From CAXBDP01 sp963974465 (lineage in GTDB: Bacteria; Bacteroidota; Bacteroidia; Cytophagales; Cyclobacteriaceae), in NCBI GenBank assembly GCA_049340005.1, contig JBMPIY010000002.1: 64,000 nucleotides of DNA; one strand, given 5' to 3'. Positions 18,010 through 26,107 of this stretch are shown here, piece after piece (the stretch's first letter is position 1; each line of letters begins with the position of its first letter). Made by a program: the position numbers and the translations under genes. The notes below the pieces were generated by a model. The model searched no databases. It worked only from the letters and a program-made list of their open reading frames with translations, and was not told where the DNA came from.

Positions 18010-19194
18010 TTAAAAGTCCAACCTGTACAATTGAATAAAATCTTCCTCAAACTCTACGCTTTCTTTTTTCTGCACCCATATTTCCTCATTTCGTATAATA
18101 AGTTCGAAAGCTTTATGTGTTACAGGAATGGCAACATCCCTTATTATCTCTCCACTTTTACTTATGATTTGTAAACGGCTAGGGATTGATTCAAATAATT
18201 TTGTGGCATATTCCTGATGTGCAGCCATTCCATCGGTATCTTTTACCAAGTTCATACTTTCTCTTTGTGATTTGCTATAACCTGGAAAATATACCAAAGC
18301 CAAATCATCACCATAGGCAAATATGCTTTTCACACCTTGCATGCCCTTTTTATAGCTGATGACACTATGCAAATCAAGATCCTCAGGACTGAGTGATTCT
18401 GGCAATTCATAACCAAGCATTTTTAGGGAAATAGATGCGATGGGTTCGAGATCATTAATAATGCTATAAGCTCTTAATATATCCTCTCCACCTAAATTTA
18501 ACCATAAGGTATCATTGATTACTGTGTAGGTAGAATTTAGATGTGAATAATTATATGCCCTTCCATTGAAAAACCTGCTGTCCTTAGGTAATGGAAGAAT
18601 GTGCTCCAATTTTCCACTTTCAGGATCCAATACACTCAGGCTTCGCCATTCGTCATAAAAAATTTCTTCAGAAGGACTATGTGGCATATGCTTTACTGGT
18701 GGAAAAAGGAATTTCTCTTTATTTTGAAAATTTATTGGATAGATATAATTACTTGGTAAAGGGTAAAGTAGGGCTGGGAAAAGTGGTTTTTCATGTGCAA
18801 AATATCGTTCTACATTTCCATTATAATCATAAAAAATAAGACCTCTTATGCCTCCAAATAAAAGTTCAGATTCATTATGAAATGAGGGCGTTCGAAGTGT
18901 GTAACCCGGATGTTCTTTATCTGTATTTATTTCGAAACTATATGTTATTTCAGCAGCATCTCGATCCCAAATTATGTAAGAACTTCTTGCATAATCTACA
19001 AGGAAAAATAAGGATGCATCACTTGAAACATCCAGTAAACTAACTCGACCTAAAATGTCAATTTGGATACTGTCAATATTAACAAGTGCCTCTTGTGCAT
19101 TTTCATTTGTTGTATTTTCAAGCTTTTCAGGACTTTGACAAGCAAAAACAAAGGCAATAGGCAGGAGAAAAAAAATGGTAATTATATTTCTCAT
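18010..19194 (-). CDS. Beta-propeller-like lipoprotein (DUF4221/BF3164-type), paralogue A
   Basis: The 394-residue product carries a lipoprotein signal ending in FACQS (lipobox Cys19). After it comes SIQIDILGRVSLLDVSSDAS, the same opening as in the next gene and in the pseudogene at 17329. Later features are GGIRGLIFYDYNGNVERYF and repeated Trp/Asp turns, fitting a propeller of weakly conserved blades. No enzyme motif is seen. It lies 20 bp downstream of paralogue B in the same direction, so the two are probably co-transcribed. The family is often listed as DUF4221-like or 6-bladed propeller; this assignment is by pattern only. Confidence 0.65.
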   Translation of the reverse strand: MRNIITIFFLLPIAFVFACQSPEKLENTTNENAQEALVNIDSIQIDILGRVSLLDVSSDASLFFLVDYARSSYIIWDRDAAEITYSFEINTDKEHPGYTLRTPSFHNESELLFGGIRGLIFYDYNGNVERYFAHEKPLFPALLYPLPSNYIYPINFQNKEKFLFPPVKHMPHSPSEEIFYDEWRSLSVLDPESGKLEHILPLPKDSRFFNGRAYNYSHLNSTYTVINDTLWLNLGGEDILRAYSIINDLEPIASISLKMLGYELPESLSPEDLDLHSVISYKKGMQGVKSIFAYGDDLALVYFPGYSKSQRESMNLVKDTDGMAAHQEYATKLFESIPSRLQIISKSGEIIRDVAIPVTHKAFELIIRNEEIWVQKKESVEFEEDFIQLYRLDF

Positions 19195-19214
19195 AATTCT
19201 CTTATTTCAAAATA

Positions 19215-20420
19215 TCATTCCGGCAACAGTTTAACTTTATACCATTTTACGACATCTTCTTCCATTTCTTCATTGGGTACAGATGAAAACCACAGAAAGC
19301 CATCGCCCTCGAAAATGAAACTTTCCAGCTGAGAAGGCAATTCCCCTCCTCCCGCTTTTTTTCCATCCTTAAATACCACATAGTGATCTCTTGGTATATT
19401 GTCGGGATCTTCAATCCGGCTGCCATCAATGCCTTCTATGGTTTTGGCTAATTCGCGTTCTTCCTCAGGCAGACCTGGATTATATTGAACCATGATAAGG
19501 TTCTCTTTTAATAAGGCCACGTTTCTAACCTCAGACTCTCCCAGTTTTAAGGTAAAAGTATTTATTGGGGGTGGTGGCGCACCTGGCTTATTGGGTACAC
19601 CCTTATCTTTTTGCTCATCCAAATAGAGGATTTCGTCTTTCATGGATAAGGTCTGATTCAATAAAGCTGAATCTTTTGTCAAAGTATAGTGATACACATT
19701 AGGATCTTTCTTGAACACAATCGCCAACTGATTTCCTTCAATATCAAATCGATTCTGCATTCGGTATGGATCATGGTATTTACCATCCCTGTAGGTACTT
19801 TCATTTTCCAATCCAACAAGGCCTTTAGTTTGCTGTGAAGAGGGATTAAAGCGGTTGATCGCTTGAAAACTATCATAATATTCTTGGGTATTAGCATCCC
19901 CATTAAGGAAACCCATCCTGTTGACCAAGAGGTACTCTTCCCCCTCAATACTTGCTTCAAAAATGGCTTTGGGGCCCATGCGCAAAGCAAAGACATTACT
20001 TTCTAGTGGCTCGGAGGTCTTGAATTGAAAGTTGCCGTCAAAATCAAAGAAATATAATCCTTTAGATGCATAAAAAATGATCAAATCATTTTGAAAAAAG
20101 GCTGGGTTCTCAAAGATAGCACCCGGGAAATTCTTATTATCGGCGGTCATGATAAATTGATGAATAATTTCGCCCTTTTCATTGGCTACCAGATAGGTCT
20201 CTCTCTGAGGATCTAGAAGCAAAAATTGCCCTCTTTCATTCCTATCAATCAGTTGAATTTGACCAAGATATTCAATTTGGAGTGAGTCAATAATTTGCAA
20301 TGAATAAATCGCTGTGCTCTTTGTAGCTCCTCCGACATTATCATCTGAAGAGCAACTTATAATGATGATTAGTCCAAAAGCTAGGGCTAGGAATTGTAGA
20401 GGTTTCTTTTGTTTGATCAT
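19215..20420 (-). CDS. Beta-propeller-like lipoprotein, paralogue B
   Basis: This 401-residue lipoprotein (lipobox in LIIIISCSSDD, Cys23) is a paralogue of the product of 18010-19194 and the intact relative of the pseudogene at 17329. The shared block is DSLQIEYLGQIQLIDRNERG followed by YLVANEKGEIIHQFIM and FFDFDGNF. A proline-rich insert (PNKPGAPPPPINTF) lies near residue 285. It is probably the first gene of a two-gene lipoprotein operon. The gene contains one copy of the GCGGGAGG word at 19348. No enzymatic residues are recognised; a surface or periplasmic binding role is only a guess. Confidence 0.65.
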   Translation of the reverse strand: MIKQKKPLQFLALAFGLIIIISCSSDDNVGGATKSTAIYSLQIIDSLQIEYLGQIQLIDRNERGQFLLLDPQRETYLVANEKGEIIHQFIMTADNKNFPGAIFENPAFFQNDLIIFYASKGLYFFDFDGNFQFKTSEPLESNVFALRMGPKAIFEASIEGEEYLLVNRMGFLNGDANTQEYYDSFQAINRFNPSSQQTKGLVGLENESTYRDGKYHDPYRMQNRFDIEGNQLAIVFKKDPNVYHYTLTKDSALLNQTLSMKDEILYLDEQKDKGVPNKPGAPPPPINTFTLKLGESEVRNVALLKENLIMVQYNPGLPEEERELAKTIEGIDGSRIEDPDNIPRDHYVVFKDGKKAGGGELPSQLESFIFEGDGFLWFSSVPNEEMEEDVVKWYKVKLLPE

Positions 20421-20743
20421 TTAATATAGGTTTTGGTATCAACGAAGCCATTAATGTAATTATTTGAGGGTGATTTTGCAAAAAAAATCATAAAATCTTA
20501 TTCTTCGTCCTTAATAGTTTCTTTAGGAAACTAGCTTCAACAAGATTATTATGTAGATAATCAAGTTTTGCCTAAATACACTTGCACTCCTTAACTCAAT
20601 TGGCTTGTTGTGCTGTTGCCAAAATTGCCTCTACTTTACATTACTATTTTCGCACCTGATCTTTCCTTCAGCCATAAAAGCGGAAATATCAATAGCCTAA
20701 GGTTATAACAGTGGGGTAAGGGAATGGAACAAGTCATTTTACC

Positions 20744-21060
20744 GCATTTGTTTGAATCACGCCTGCCTGTCAGGCGGGCATTAGGCGGATTTCACGGATT
20801 CTTTTTTAATTGGAGCGAAATATCCATAGCCCATGGCTTCAACCGTGGGTGGGATAATGGAATAGCCCATTCTGCAAAACTAAATTGAATAGGAATGCGG
20901 CTTTAGCCCATTCACATTGTAAACCATAAAATCCGGCTTTAGCCAAATGATGATGAGGCTATTCATTGCCTTAATAGAAGCTTAATTGCTGACTTAGGCT
21001 AAAGCCAAAAAACACACAATTGAATTCCCCCAGATAAATCTGGAGGCAATTTAATTTTTA
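20744..21060 (+). repeat. Dispersed intergenic repeat, copy 2
   Basis: This is a second copy of the block at 15164-15442, in the same orientation: REP-like palindrome (GCCTGCCTGTCAGGCGGGC), ATTAGGCGGATTTCACGG, a segment with GGAGCGAAATATCCATAGCC, two GGCTTTAGCC units, and CACACAATTG. It then continues into an extra module containing CCCCCAGATAAATCTGGAGG, which is also present, as a perfect palindrome, in copy 3. With copy 1 it flanks about 5.3 kb holding the lipoprotein cluster. The 320 bp before it (20421-20743) show no gene or clear signal. Confidence 0.85.
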
Positions 21061-21136
21061 GAAAAGAATTAAAACCAAAGTTCGATTTTCGTGCTGGCGA
21101 GTTCGCTGCGCTCGGTTCGCATCCGCTCTTCCCTTT

Positions 21137-21517
21137 GCTATCGTATTAACGAAAAAAGCTTCACCTTTTCAGATGAAGCTTTTGACTTGTGAGGTCCCGA
21201 GCGGATTGCCTGCATGTGTTTATTTTAAAGGTGCAGGCGAGCTCACTGACGTTCGGTTCGAACCGAGCGGTTCGCATCCGCTCCTTCCTTAGCTATCGTA
21301 TTAACGAAAAAAGCTTCACCTTTTCAGATGAAGCTTTTGACTTGTGAGGTCCCGAGCGGATTGCCTGCATGTGTTTATTTTAAAGGTGCAGGCGAGCTCA
21401 CTGACGTTCGGTTCGAACCGAGCGGTTCGCATCCGCTCCTTCCTTAGCTATCGTATTAACGAAAAAAGCTTCACCTTTTCAGATGAAGCTTTTGACTTGT
21501 GAGGTCCCGAGCGGATT
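21137..21517 (-). repeat. 155-bp tandem repeat carrying copies of the tRNA-Cys 3' end and terminator
   Basis: The period is exactly 155 bp: the word GCTATCGTATTAACG recurs at 21137, 21292 and 21447. Each unit holds, in plus-strand order, the tRNA-Cys terminator hairpin (21152-21183, 21307-21338, 21462-21493) and then 17 bp identical to the tRNA 3' end (21191-21207, 21346-21362, 21501-21517). In the first two units this is followed by unrelated sequence with the palindrome CGGTTCGAACCG and a T-arm-like GCGGTTCGCATCCGCTC in opposite orientation. The third unit runs into the intact tRNA-Cys. The two full units are essentially identical, suggesting recent tandem duplication. Confidence 0.9.
21462..21493 (-). 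terminator. Terminator of tRNA-Cys
   Basis: On the minus strand the sequence reads AAGCTTCA, a 10-base loop, then TGAAGCTT followed by a T run, ten bases after the tRNA 3' end. It is a good intrinsic terminator. The same hairpin is repeated at 21307-21338 and 21152-21183 in the tandem array, giving three terminators in series. Confidence 0.8.
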
Positions 21518-21572
21518 CGAACCGCTGTAGGAGCTTTTGCAGAGCTCTGCCTAGCCACTCGGCCACAGGACC
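21502..21572 (-). tRNA. tRNA-Cys (GCA)
   Basis: The minus strand folds as a 71-nt cloverleaf. The acceptor stem GGTCCTG pairs with CGGGACC (one G-U), the D arm is GCCGAGTGGCTAGGC, the anticodon stem is GAGCT/AGCTC with loop CTGCAAA (anticodon GCA), and the T arm is AGCGG-TTCGAAT-CCGCT. The discriminator base is U73, as required for cysteine tRNA. CCA is not encoded. Promoter elements lie just upstream. Confidence 0.95.
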
Positions 21573-21588
21573 ATTTTTTAATGGATTG

Positions 21589-21618
21589 CAAAATTAGTAA
21601 ATACCTTTTCTAATCAAA
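21589..21618 (-). promoter_or_regulatory. Promoter of tRNA-Cys
   Basis: On the minus strand TAATTTTG (21589-21596) matches the -7 consensus TAnnTTTG, and TTTG at 21615-21618 is the -33 element with 18 bp between. The box ends about 17 bp before the mature tRNA 5' end at 21572. Confidence 0.6.
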
Positions 21619-21633
21619 AGGTTCAGAGAAAAT

Positions 21634-21662
21634 AAAAAAGCCCGAAATTAATCGGGCTTTTT
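21634..21662 (-). terminator. Terminator of rpsA
   Basis: The plus strand reads AAAAAGCCCGA, a short AT loop, then TCGGGCTTTTT. On the minus strand this gives a GC-rich hairpin followed by T residues, 22 bp after the rpsA stop, and it separates rpsA from tRNA-Cys. Confidence 0.85.
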
Positions 21663-21683
21663 GTAATAATATAAATTTAGCGA

Positions 21684-23459
21684 TTATTCACTTTTGCCGT
21701 CTTTCAATTGCTCTTTCAAACCAGCTAATGCGTCCAAATCACCTAAAGTTGTTTTATCAGCTTCTTTAGCACTTGGAGCTTCTTTCTTAGCAGCAGCTTT
21801 CTTCTTAGGAGCAGCAGCTTTCACTGGCTCAGCAGCATGCGTATTAGTATGAGAAAGTACTATTCTCTTATCATCTTTAGAGAATTCTAATACTTTGAAA
21901 TCTAACGTTTCGCCAACTTCAGCAACTGTATCATCTTCTTTCTTCAAATGCTTAATAGAAGCGAAACCTTCGATACCATATGGCAACTCAAGTACTGCTC
22001 CTTTATCATTTTTGCTAGTGATGGTACACTTGTGCTCAGAACCTACTGTAAATACTGTTTCGAAAGTATCCCAAGGATTTTCTTCCAAATGCTTGTGACC
22101 AAGCGCAAGACGACGGTTGTCAACATCAAGTTCAAGAACTTGTACTTCCAACTCATCTCCTACTTTCACAAATTCAGATGGATGCTTGATCTTCTTAGTC
22201 CAGCTAAGGTCAGAAACGTGTACTAATCCGTCAATACCTTCTTCAAGCTCTAAGAACAAGCCGAAGTTTGTAAGGTTACGAACGATACCTTTGTGTATTG
22301 TTCCTACACCATATTTAGTCAATACATCTTTCTTAGTCCAAGGATCTTCGCTCAATTGCTTAATGCCCAATGACATTTTACGCTCTTCACGATCAAGAGT
22401 AAGTACTACCGCTTCCGCTTCGTCACCTACTTTGATAAAGTCTGATGGATTACGCAAATGTTGAGACCAGCTCATTTCTGATACGTGAATCAAACCTTCA
22501 ACTCCTGGATGGATTTCAAGGAATGCACCGTAATCAGCTACATTTACAATTTTACCTTTTACTTTAGAGCCCACTACAGTTTCTTCACTTAATGAATCCC
22601 AAGGATGAGCTTCAAGCTGCTTCATACCTAAAGAGATACGCTTCTTCTCATCATCAAAGTCAAGTACAACAACATTAACTTTCTGATCAAGCTTAAGCAC
22701 TTCTTCCGGATGGTTGATACGACCCCAAGAAATATCTGTAATGTGCAATAGACCATCTACACCACCCAAATCGATGAATACACCGAAGTTTGTCATGTTT
22801 TTGATTACACCTTCAAGTACTTGACCTTTCTCAAGGTTGTTCAAGATTACAGCTTTTTGCTTCTCGATATCTTTCTCGATTAGTACTTTGTGAGATACTA
22901 CAACGTTGTCATTTGCATAGTTGATTTTCACAACTTTCAATTCCATCGTTCTACCTACAAATACATCGAAATCTCTAATAGGCTTCACATCGATTTGAGA
23001 ACCTGGCAGGAAGGATTCCACACCATGAACATCCACGATAAGACCACCTTTTGTACGTCTTTTTACAACACCTTCGATTACTAAATCCTCTTCATGAGCC
23101 TTAGTAATGGTTTCCCATGCTTTTACAATCTTAGCTTTACGACGAGAAAGCACCAACTGTCCATTAGCATCTTCTTGCTCCTCGATGAACACTTGTACTT
23201 CGTCACCAACCTTCAATTTAGGTAAATCACGGAATTCAGAAAGAGGCACCAAACCATCTGATTTGAAGCCAATGTTTAGGATTACGTCGCGGTCGTTTAC
23301 ACCTACCACAACACCTGTAACTACCTCACGTGGAGTGATTTCAGTTAAGGTTTCTTCGTAAATCTTTTCTAGTTCTTCGCGCTTAGCTTTGGAATAGCCT
23401 TCGCCAAAACCTTTTGATTCGTAGTCTTCCCAGTTAAAATCTTCAGGAGAATTTGACAT
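21684..23459 (-). CDS. rpsA: 30S ribosomal protein S1
   Basis: The 591-residue protein is built of six S1 RNA-binding repeats: repeated blocks such as GVVVGVNDRDVILNIGFKSD, GVFIDLGGVDGLLHITDISW, GAFLEIHPGVEGLIHVSEMS and GLFLELEEGIDGLVHVSDLS, each followed by VGDEAEAVVL-type strands. The last 50 residues are Lys/Ala-rich and disordered-looking (AAPKKKAAAKKEAPSAK), then DALAGLKEQLKDGKSE. S1 holds mRNA on the 30S subunit. In Bacteroidota, where Shine-Dalgarno use is weak, S1 has a large role in initiation. The gene is single, with its own promoter and terminator. Length fits the phylum (about 590). Confidence 0.97.
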   Translation of the reverse strand: MSNSPEDFNWEDYESKGFGEGYSKAKREELEKIYEETLTEITPREVVTGVVVGVNDRDVILNIGFKSDGLVPLSEFRDLPKLKVGDEVQVFIEEQEDANGQLVLSRRKAKIVKAWETITKAHEEDLVIEGVVKRRTKGGLIVDVHGVESFLPGSQIDVKPIRDFDVFVGRTMELKVVKINYANDNVVVSHKVLIEKDIEKQKAVILNNLEKGQVLEGVIKNMTNFGVFIDLGGVDGLLHITDISWGRINHPEEVLKLDQKVNVVVLDFDDEKKRISLGMKQLEAHPWDSLSEETVVGSKVKGKIVNVADYGAFLEIHPGVEGLIHVSEMSWSQHLRNPSDFIKVGDEAEAVVLTLDREERKMSLGIKQLSEDPWTKKDVLTKYGVGTIHKGIVRNLTNFGLFLELEEGIDGLVHVSDLSWTKKIKHPSEFVKVGDELEVQVLELDVDNRRLALGHKHLEENPWDTFETVFTVGSEHKCTITSKNDKGAVLELPYGIEGFASIKHLKKEDDTVAEVGETLDFKVLEFSKDDKRIVLSHTNTHAAEPVKAAAPKKKAAAKKEAPSAKEADKTTLGDLDALAGLKEQLKDGKSE

Positions 23460-23566
23460 AATATTATTGTCGATCCATTAATTACGATTCTGCTCTCGGA
23501 TCAAAAAACAGAATGCTTTTTTGGTAAATTTTCACAATTTGTGAACCATCCATTTTGAACGGACTG

Positions 23567-23574
23567 CAAAGGTA
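23567..23574 (-). promoter_or_regulatory. -7 promoter element of rpsA
   Basis: TACCTTTG on the minus strand fits TAnnTTTG exactly and is identical to the act promoter box. No exact TTTG is found 19-21 bp further up, so the -33 element is weak. The leader before the rpsA ATG at 23459 would be about 100 bases. Confidence 0.5.
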
Positions 23575-23607
23575 CTAAAAATCTGAATATTAGGTATTTT
23601 TTGACAT

Positions 23608-23634
23608 AAAAAAAGCTGAGAAATTCTCAGCCTT
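23608..23634 (-). terminator. Terminator of the DUF4097-like lipoprotein gene
   Basis: The minus strand reads GGCTGAGA, a short loop, TCTCAGC and then seven T, about 25 bp after the stop codon at 23659. A classic intrinsic terminator. Confidence 0.85.
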
Positions 23635-23658
23635 TCTTATCTGTATTTGATAAATGAC

Positions 23659-24558
23659 TTAGTTGAAATTAATCGTTACTGAACCGCCTGATGTAACCAA
23701 GCTCACAGGTGTACCTCCGTTGCCGATGGTTCCATCAATCTTATCTTTCTTTATATCACCACGGAAATTGCTTAGGTCATTCACTCTCACGCGTGAACCT
23801 CTGGCATACAAATTCATATCTTGTGTTTTATCCAAATCTATAGAAATTGAGCCTCCGCTTGTTTTCAAGTCCAGTTTATCCAGTCTAGCCAAGCCATTTG
23901 CTCTTATTGACCCACCACTCGTTTTGCCTTCAATCTCACCTGAGCAGTCTTCAAATCTTACACTACCTCCAGATGTATACAAGCTCATAATTCCATGCGA
24001 ATTATTCACTTTGATAGAACCGCCACTCGTTTTACCTGTAACTTCTCCTTCAGTATTACTTACTCTAATAGAACCGCCACTTGTCTTCATTTGCTGATGG
24101 CCAACCAAATTATCTATTGTCAATGAACCACCTGAAGTATGCAAATTCACAAAAATTTCCTCAGGCACTCTTACATCGAATGACACCGATCTGAATTTCA
24201 TTCCTCCAAATAACCATGAACCACTGCTTGAGCTATTGTATTTTATGTACAATCTGTCTGCACTGCTTTCAATATCAATATCCAGCTCATCGAACAAGCG
24301 TTCTATTTCACCTTCAGTTAGGTCATTGGCTTTATTTCCTCCTATCCGGAAATCAACAATGGCTCTATCTAAGCCCTTTTCACCTGTTACTTTAATAGAA
24401 CCGCCGGAAGTAATCAGCTCCACATTTGCTCCTTTATTGATGGGGAATTCCTTCGTGACCACTGCATTATTCGAGATATCGCCAAAGGACATATCGATGG
24501 TGCAGGCGGTGAACAAAAAGATCAAAAATACTAATGGGATGGATGGTATCGTTTTCAT
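23659..24558 (-). CDS. DUF4097-like beta-strand repeat lipoprotein
   Basis: From the ATG at 24558 the 299-residue product has a lipoprotein signal (MKTIPSIPLVFLIFLFTAC); the frame extends 29 codons upstream but that part has no signal character. The mature part is a run of eight short repeats centred on TSGGS (HTSGGSLTIDN, KTSGGSIRVSN, KTSGGSIKVNN, YTSGGSVRFED, KTSGGSIRANG and others), spaced about 20-25 residues, which should stack as a beta-helix. This fits the DUF4097/DUF2807 type of putative adhesin seen in many phyla. The function is unknown; in other bacteria such genes sit with anti-sigma or PspC-like factors, none of which is seen here. Confidence 0.8.
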   Translation of the reverse strand: MKTIPSIPLVFLIFLFTACTIDMSFGDISNNAVVTKEFPINKGANVELITSGGSIKVTGEKGLDRAIVDFRIGGNKANDLTEGEIERLFDELDIDIESSADRLYIKYNSSSSGSWLFGGMKFRSVSFDVRVPEEIFVNLHTSGGSLTIDNLVGHQQMKTSGGSIRVSNTEGEVTGKTSGGSIKVNNSHGIMSLYTSGGSVRFEDCSGEIEGKTSGGSIRANGLARLDKLDLKTSGGSISIDLDKTQDMNLYARGSRVRVNDLSNFRGDIKKDKIDGTIGNGGTPVSLVTSGGSVTINFN

Positions 24559-24755
24559 TGCTGTTGTTTGTTTGTTGCCAAAAGGATTACAAACGCGGTG
24601 CAGAAAATAAAAACTGCCTAAAAAGCTAAATTTTGAAGGTTTCATGATTTACAGGATTATAAATTTGTTCAAAAACGTACAGTTAACACTCATAATCGGA
24701 CACTAAAACATTGAACCTCCTAGATAGAAAAACAGCGGGAGGTTTGGAAATGATC

Positions 24756-25268
24756 TTATAACAAAGATACCTTTTCTGCCAGAAATGGCTCCCATTCCTC
24801 ACAAGTATATCCTGAATGATCACGCAGAAATATCGTATAGCTGGGCTTGTAAGGTTTGCTCAGCAGTTTCATTCCAGCATGCTCAGGAGAGAAATCGCCC
24901 TTACGAGAATTACATCTCTTGCAAGCCGTAATCAAATTGGCCCAAGTAGATTTTCCACCTTTTGATCTTGGAATAATATGATCAATCGTAAGATCTTTAG
25001 TGGCTGTGCAGTATTGGCAGGAATGTTTATCACGCTTGAAGATATTCTGCCGTGTGAGCATTACACCTTTGTAAGGCACATTTATGTAGCGTTGAATTCT
25101 GATAACAGCGGGCATTTCAAATTGCCTATCCACGGTTCGTATTTTGGCAGCTTTATAGGGAGCAATTAATTCTGCTTTGTTGAGAAAAACCAACAAAAAG
25201 CCTCTATGTACTGTGCAAATAGTAATAGGACTGTAATCTTGATTCAAAACCAACACCCGTTGCTTCAT
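24756..25268 (-). CDS. HNH endonuclease family protein
   Basis: The 170-residue protein begins MKQRVLVLNQDYSPITIC, the standard opening of this widespread single-domain family. The HNH fold is at about residues 82-130: CQYC, LTIDHIIPRSKGG with the catalytic His pair region, WANLITAC and KRCNSRKGD, giving two CxxC zinc knuckles. The N-terminal half is a small domain typical of the Bacteroidota/cyanobacterial HNH group. It is not next to restriction, phage or intein genes, and its start is 1 bp after the stop of the upstream peptidase gene, so the two are probably co-transcribed. The substrate is unknown. Confidence 0.88.
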   Translation of the reverse strand: MKQRVLVLNQDYSPITICTVHRGFLLVFLNKAELIAPYKAAKIRTVDRQFEMPAVIRIQRYINVPYKGVMLTRQNIFKRDKHSCQYCTATKDLTIDHIIPRSKGGKSTWANLITACKRCNSRKGDFSPEHAGMKLLSKPYKPSYTIFLRDHSGYTCEEWEPFLAEKVSLL

Positions 25269-25269
25269 A

Positions 25270-26040
25270 TCATTTATTTATGAGTCGTCTAACTCCTTTT
25301 AATTTATGGGTAAATTCACCTCCCGCATTCTGAATACCTACCTCACTTATCGTGTCTATTTTCACATGACCACTTGCATGGATTATTCTATTTTCTTCTA
25401 ATATCAAACCCACGTGATCAATTTTATCATCATTTCCGAAAAATGCTAAATCTCCTGCTTTTGCATTTTCAAATTCAATTTCTACTCCTTGCAAAAACTG
25501 TTGTGAAGCATCTCTGTTTAGCTTGTAGCCACAAATTTTAAATACCTCTTGGGTGAATCCTGAGCAATCGATCCCGAATGGGCTTCGGCCACCCCACAAA
25601 TAAGGTGTGTTTAGATATTTCAGCGCCAACTCCTTCATTTGAGGCATTTTCCACTTTTGGCTCAGCGGTTTCGATTCTCCACCAAAGGCCAAGGTTTCCT
25701 CCATTTTAAAAAGCTCATTGCTTCCAAATGGCAATACCGAACCCAACAAAATATTCATCCTCTCCTTTTTGAAAAGAATTGGTGAAGATAAATCTAGGCT
25801 TACTTTATAATCAGATGATTCGATTTGCTCGAAGTAGGCTTCGCTAATTTCTGTATGCTGTAAACGAGAAATCCAGCCTTCGTAATTATCGAATGCACAG
25901 ATAATTCTGATCCAGTCCTTTTCCGTATCATTATCTAAAACACGATAATGTTCACCAAACAAAAGTTGGGAAACCATTTCGCTTCGGTGGGAAGCTTCGG
26001 CACGAATAGGGACAAGAGACTGACGAATAATACCAAACAT
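25270..26040 (-). CDS. NlpC/P60 (C40) cell-wall peptidase with SH3-like domain
   Basis: The 256-residue protein has two domains. The first 95 residues resemble a bacterial SH3 domain (VPIRAEASHRSEMVSQLLFG and YEGWISRLQHTEI). The second (about 130-255) is an NlpC/P60 papain-like domain with the catalytic Cys in GIDCSGFTQEVFKI, the His in KIDHVGLILE and the third polar residue in RIIHASGHVKI. It should cut D-Glu-meso-Dap bonds in peptidoglycan stems. No signal peptide is visible, unusual for a wall hydrolase, so it may act on recycled muropeptides in the cytoplasm. It is followed at once by the HNH gene. Confidence 0.88.
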   Translation of the reverse strand: MFGIIRQSLVPIRAEASHRSEMVSQLLFGEHYRVLDNDTEKDWIRIICAFDNYEGWISRLQHTEISEAYFEQIESSDYKVSLDLSSPILFKKERMNILLGSVLPFGSNELFKMEETLAFGGESKPLSQKWKMPQMKELALKYLNTPYLWGGRSPFGIDCSGFTQEVFKICGYKLNRDASQQFLQGVEIEFENAKAGDLAFFGNDDKIDHVGLILEENRIIHASGHVKIDTISEVGIQNAGGEFTHKLKGVRRLINK

Positions 26041-26107
26041 ATAAAAGGAATAAAATCTACTAAAGGTATTTTATTCTTTATAATATGGCAAGTGTAAAAA
26101 TGGACTA

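Noticed and set aside
21137..21517. Tandem repeats that could suggest a CRISPR array
   Set aside because: The units are 155 bp, nearly identical over their whole length and have no unique spacers; they contain tRNA ends and terminators instead.
21100..21600. An integrated element next to tRNA-Cys
   Set aside because: The repeated tRNA ends suggest attachment scars, but there is no integrase or phage gene in the window, so no element is called.
23663..24097. Long plus-strand frame opposite the DUF4097-like gene
   Set aside because: It is a low-complexity shadow (repeats of EPPLV) of the TSGGS repeats on the other strand.
24713..24743. AACCTCC / GGGAGGTT hairpin downstream of the HNH gene
   Set aside because: It could be a terminator, but no T run follows on the minus strand; it also contains a copy of GCGGGAGG, so the match is not independent evidence.
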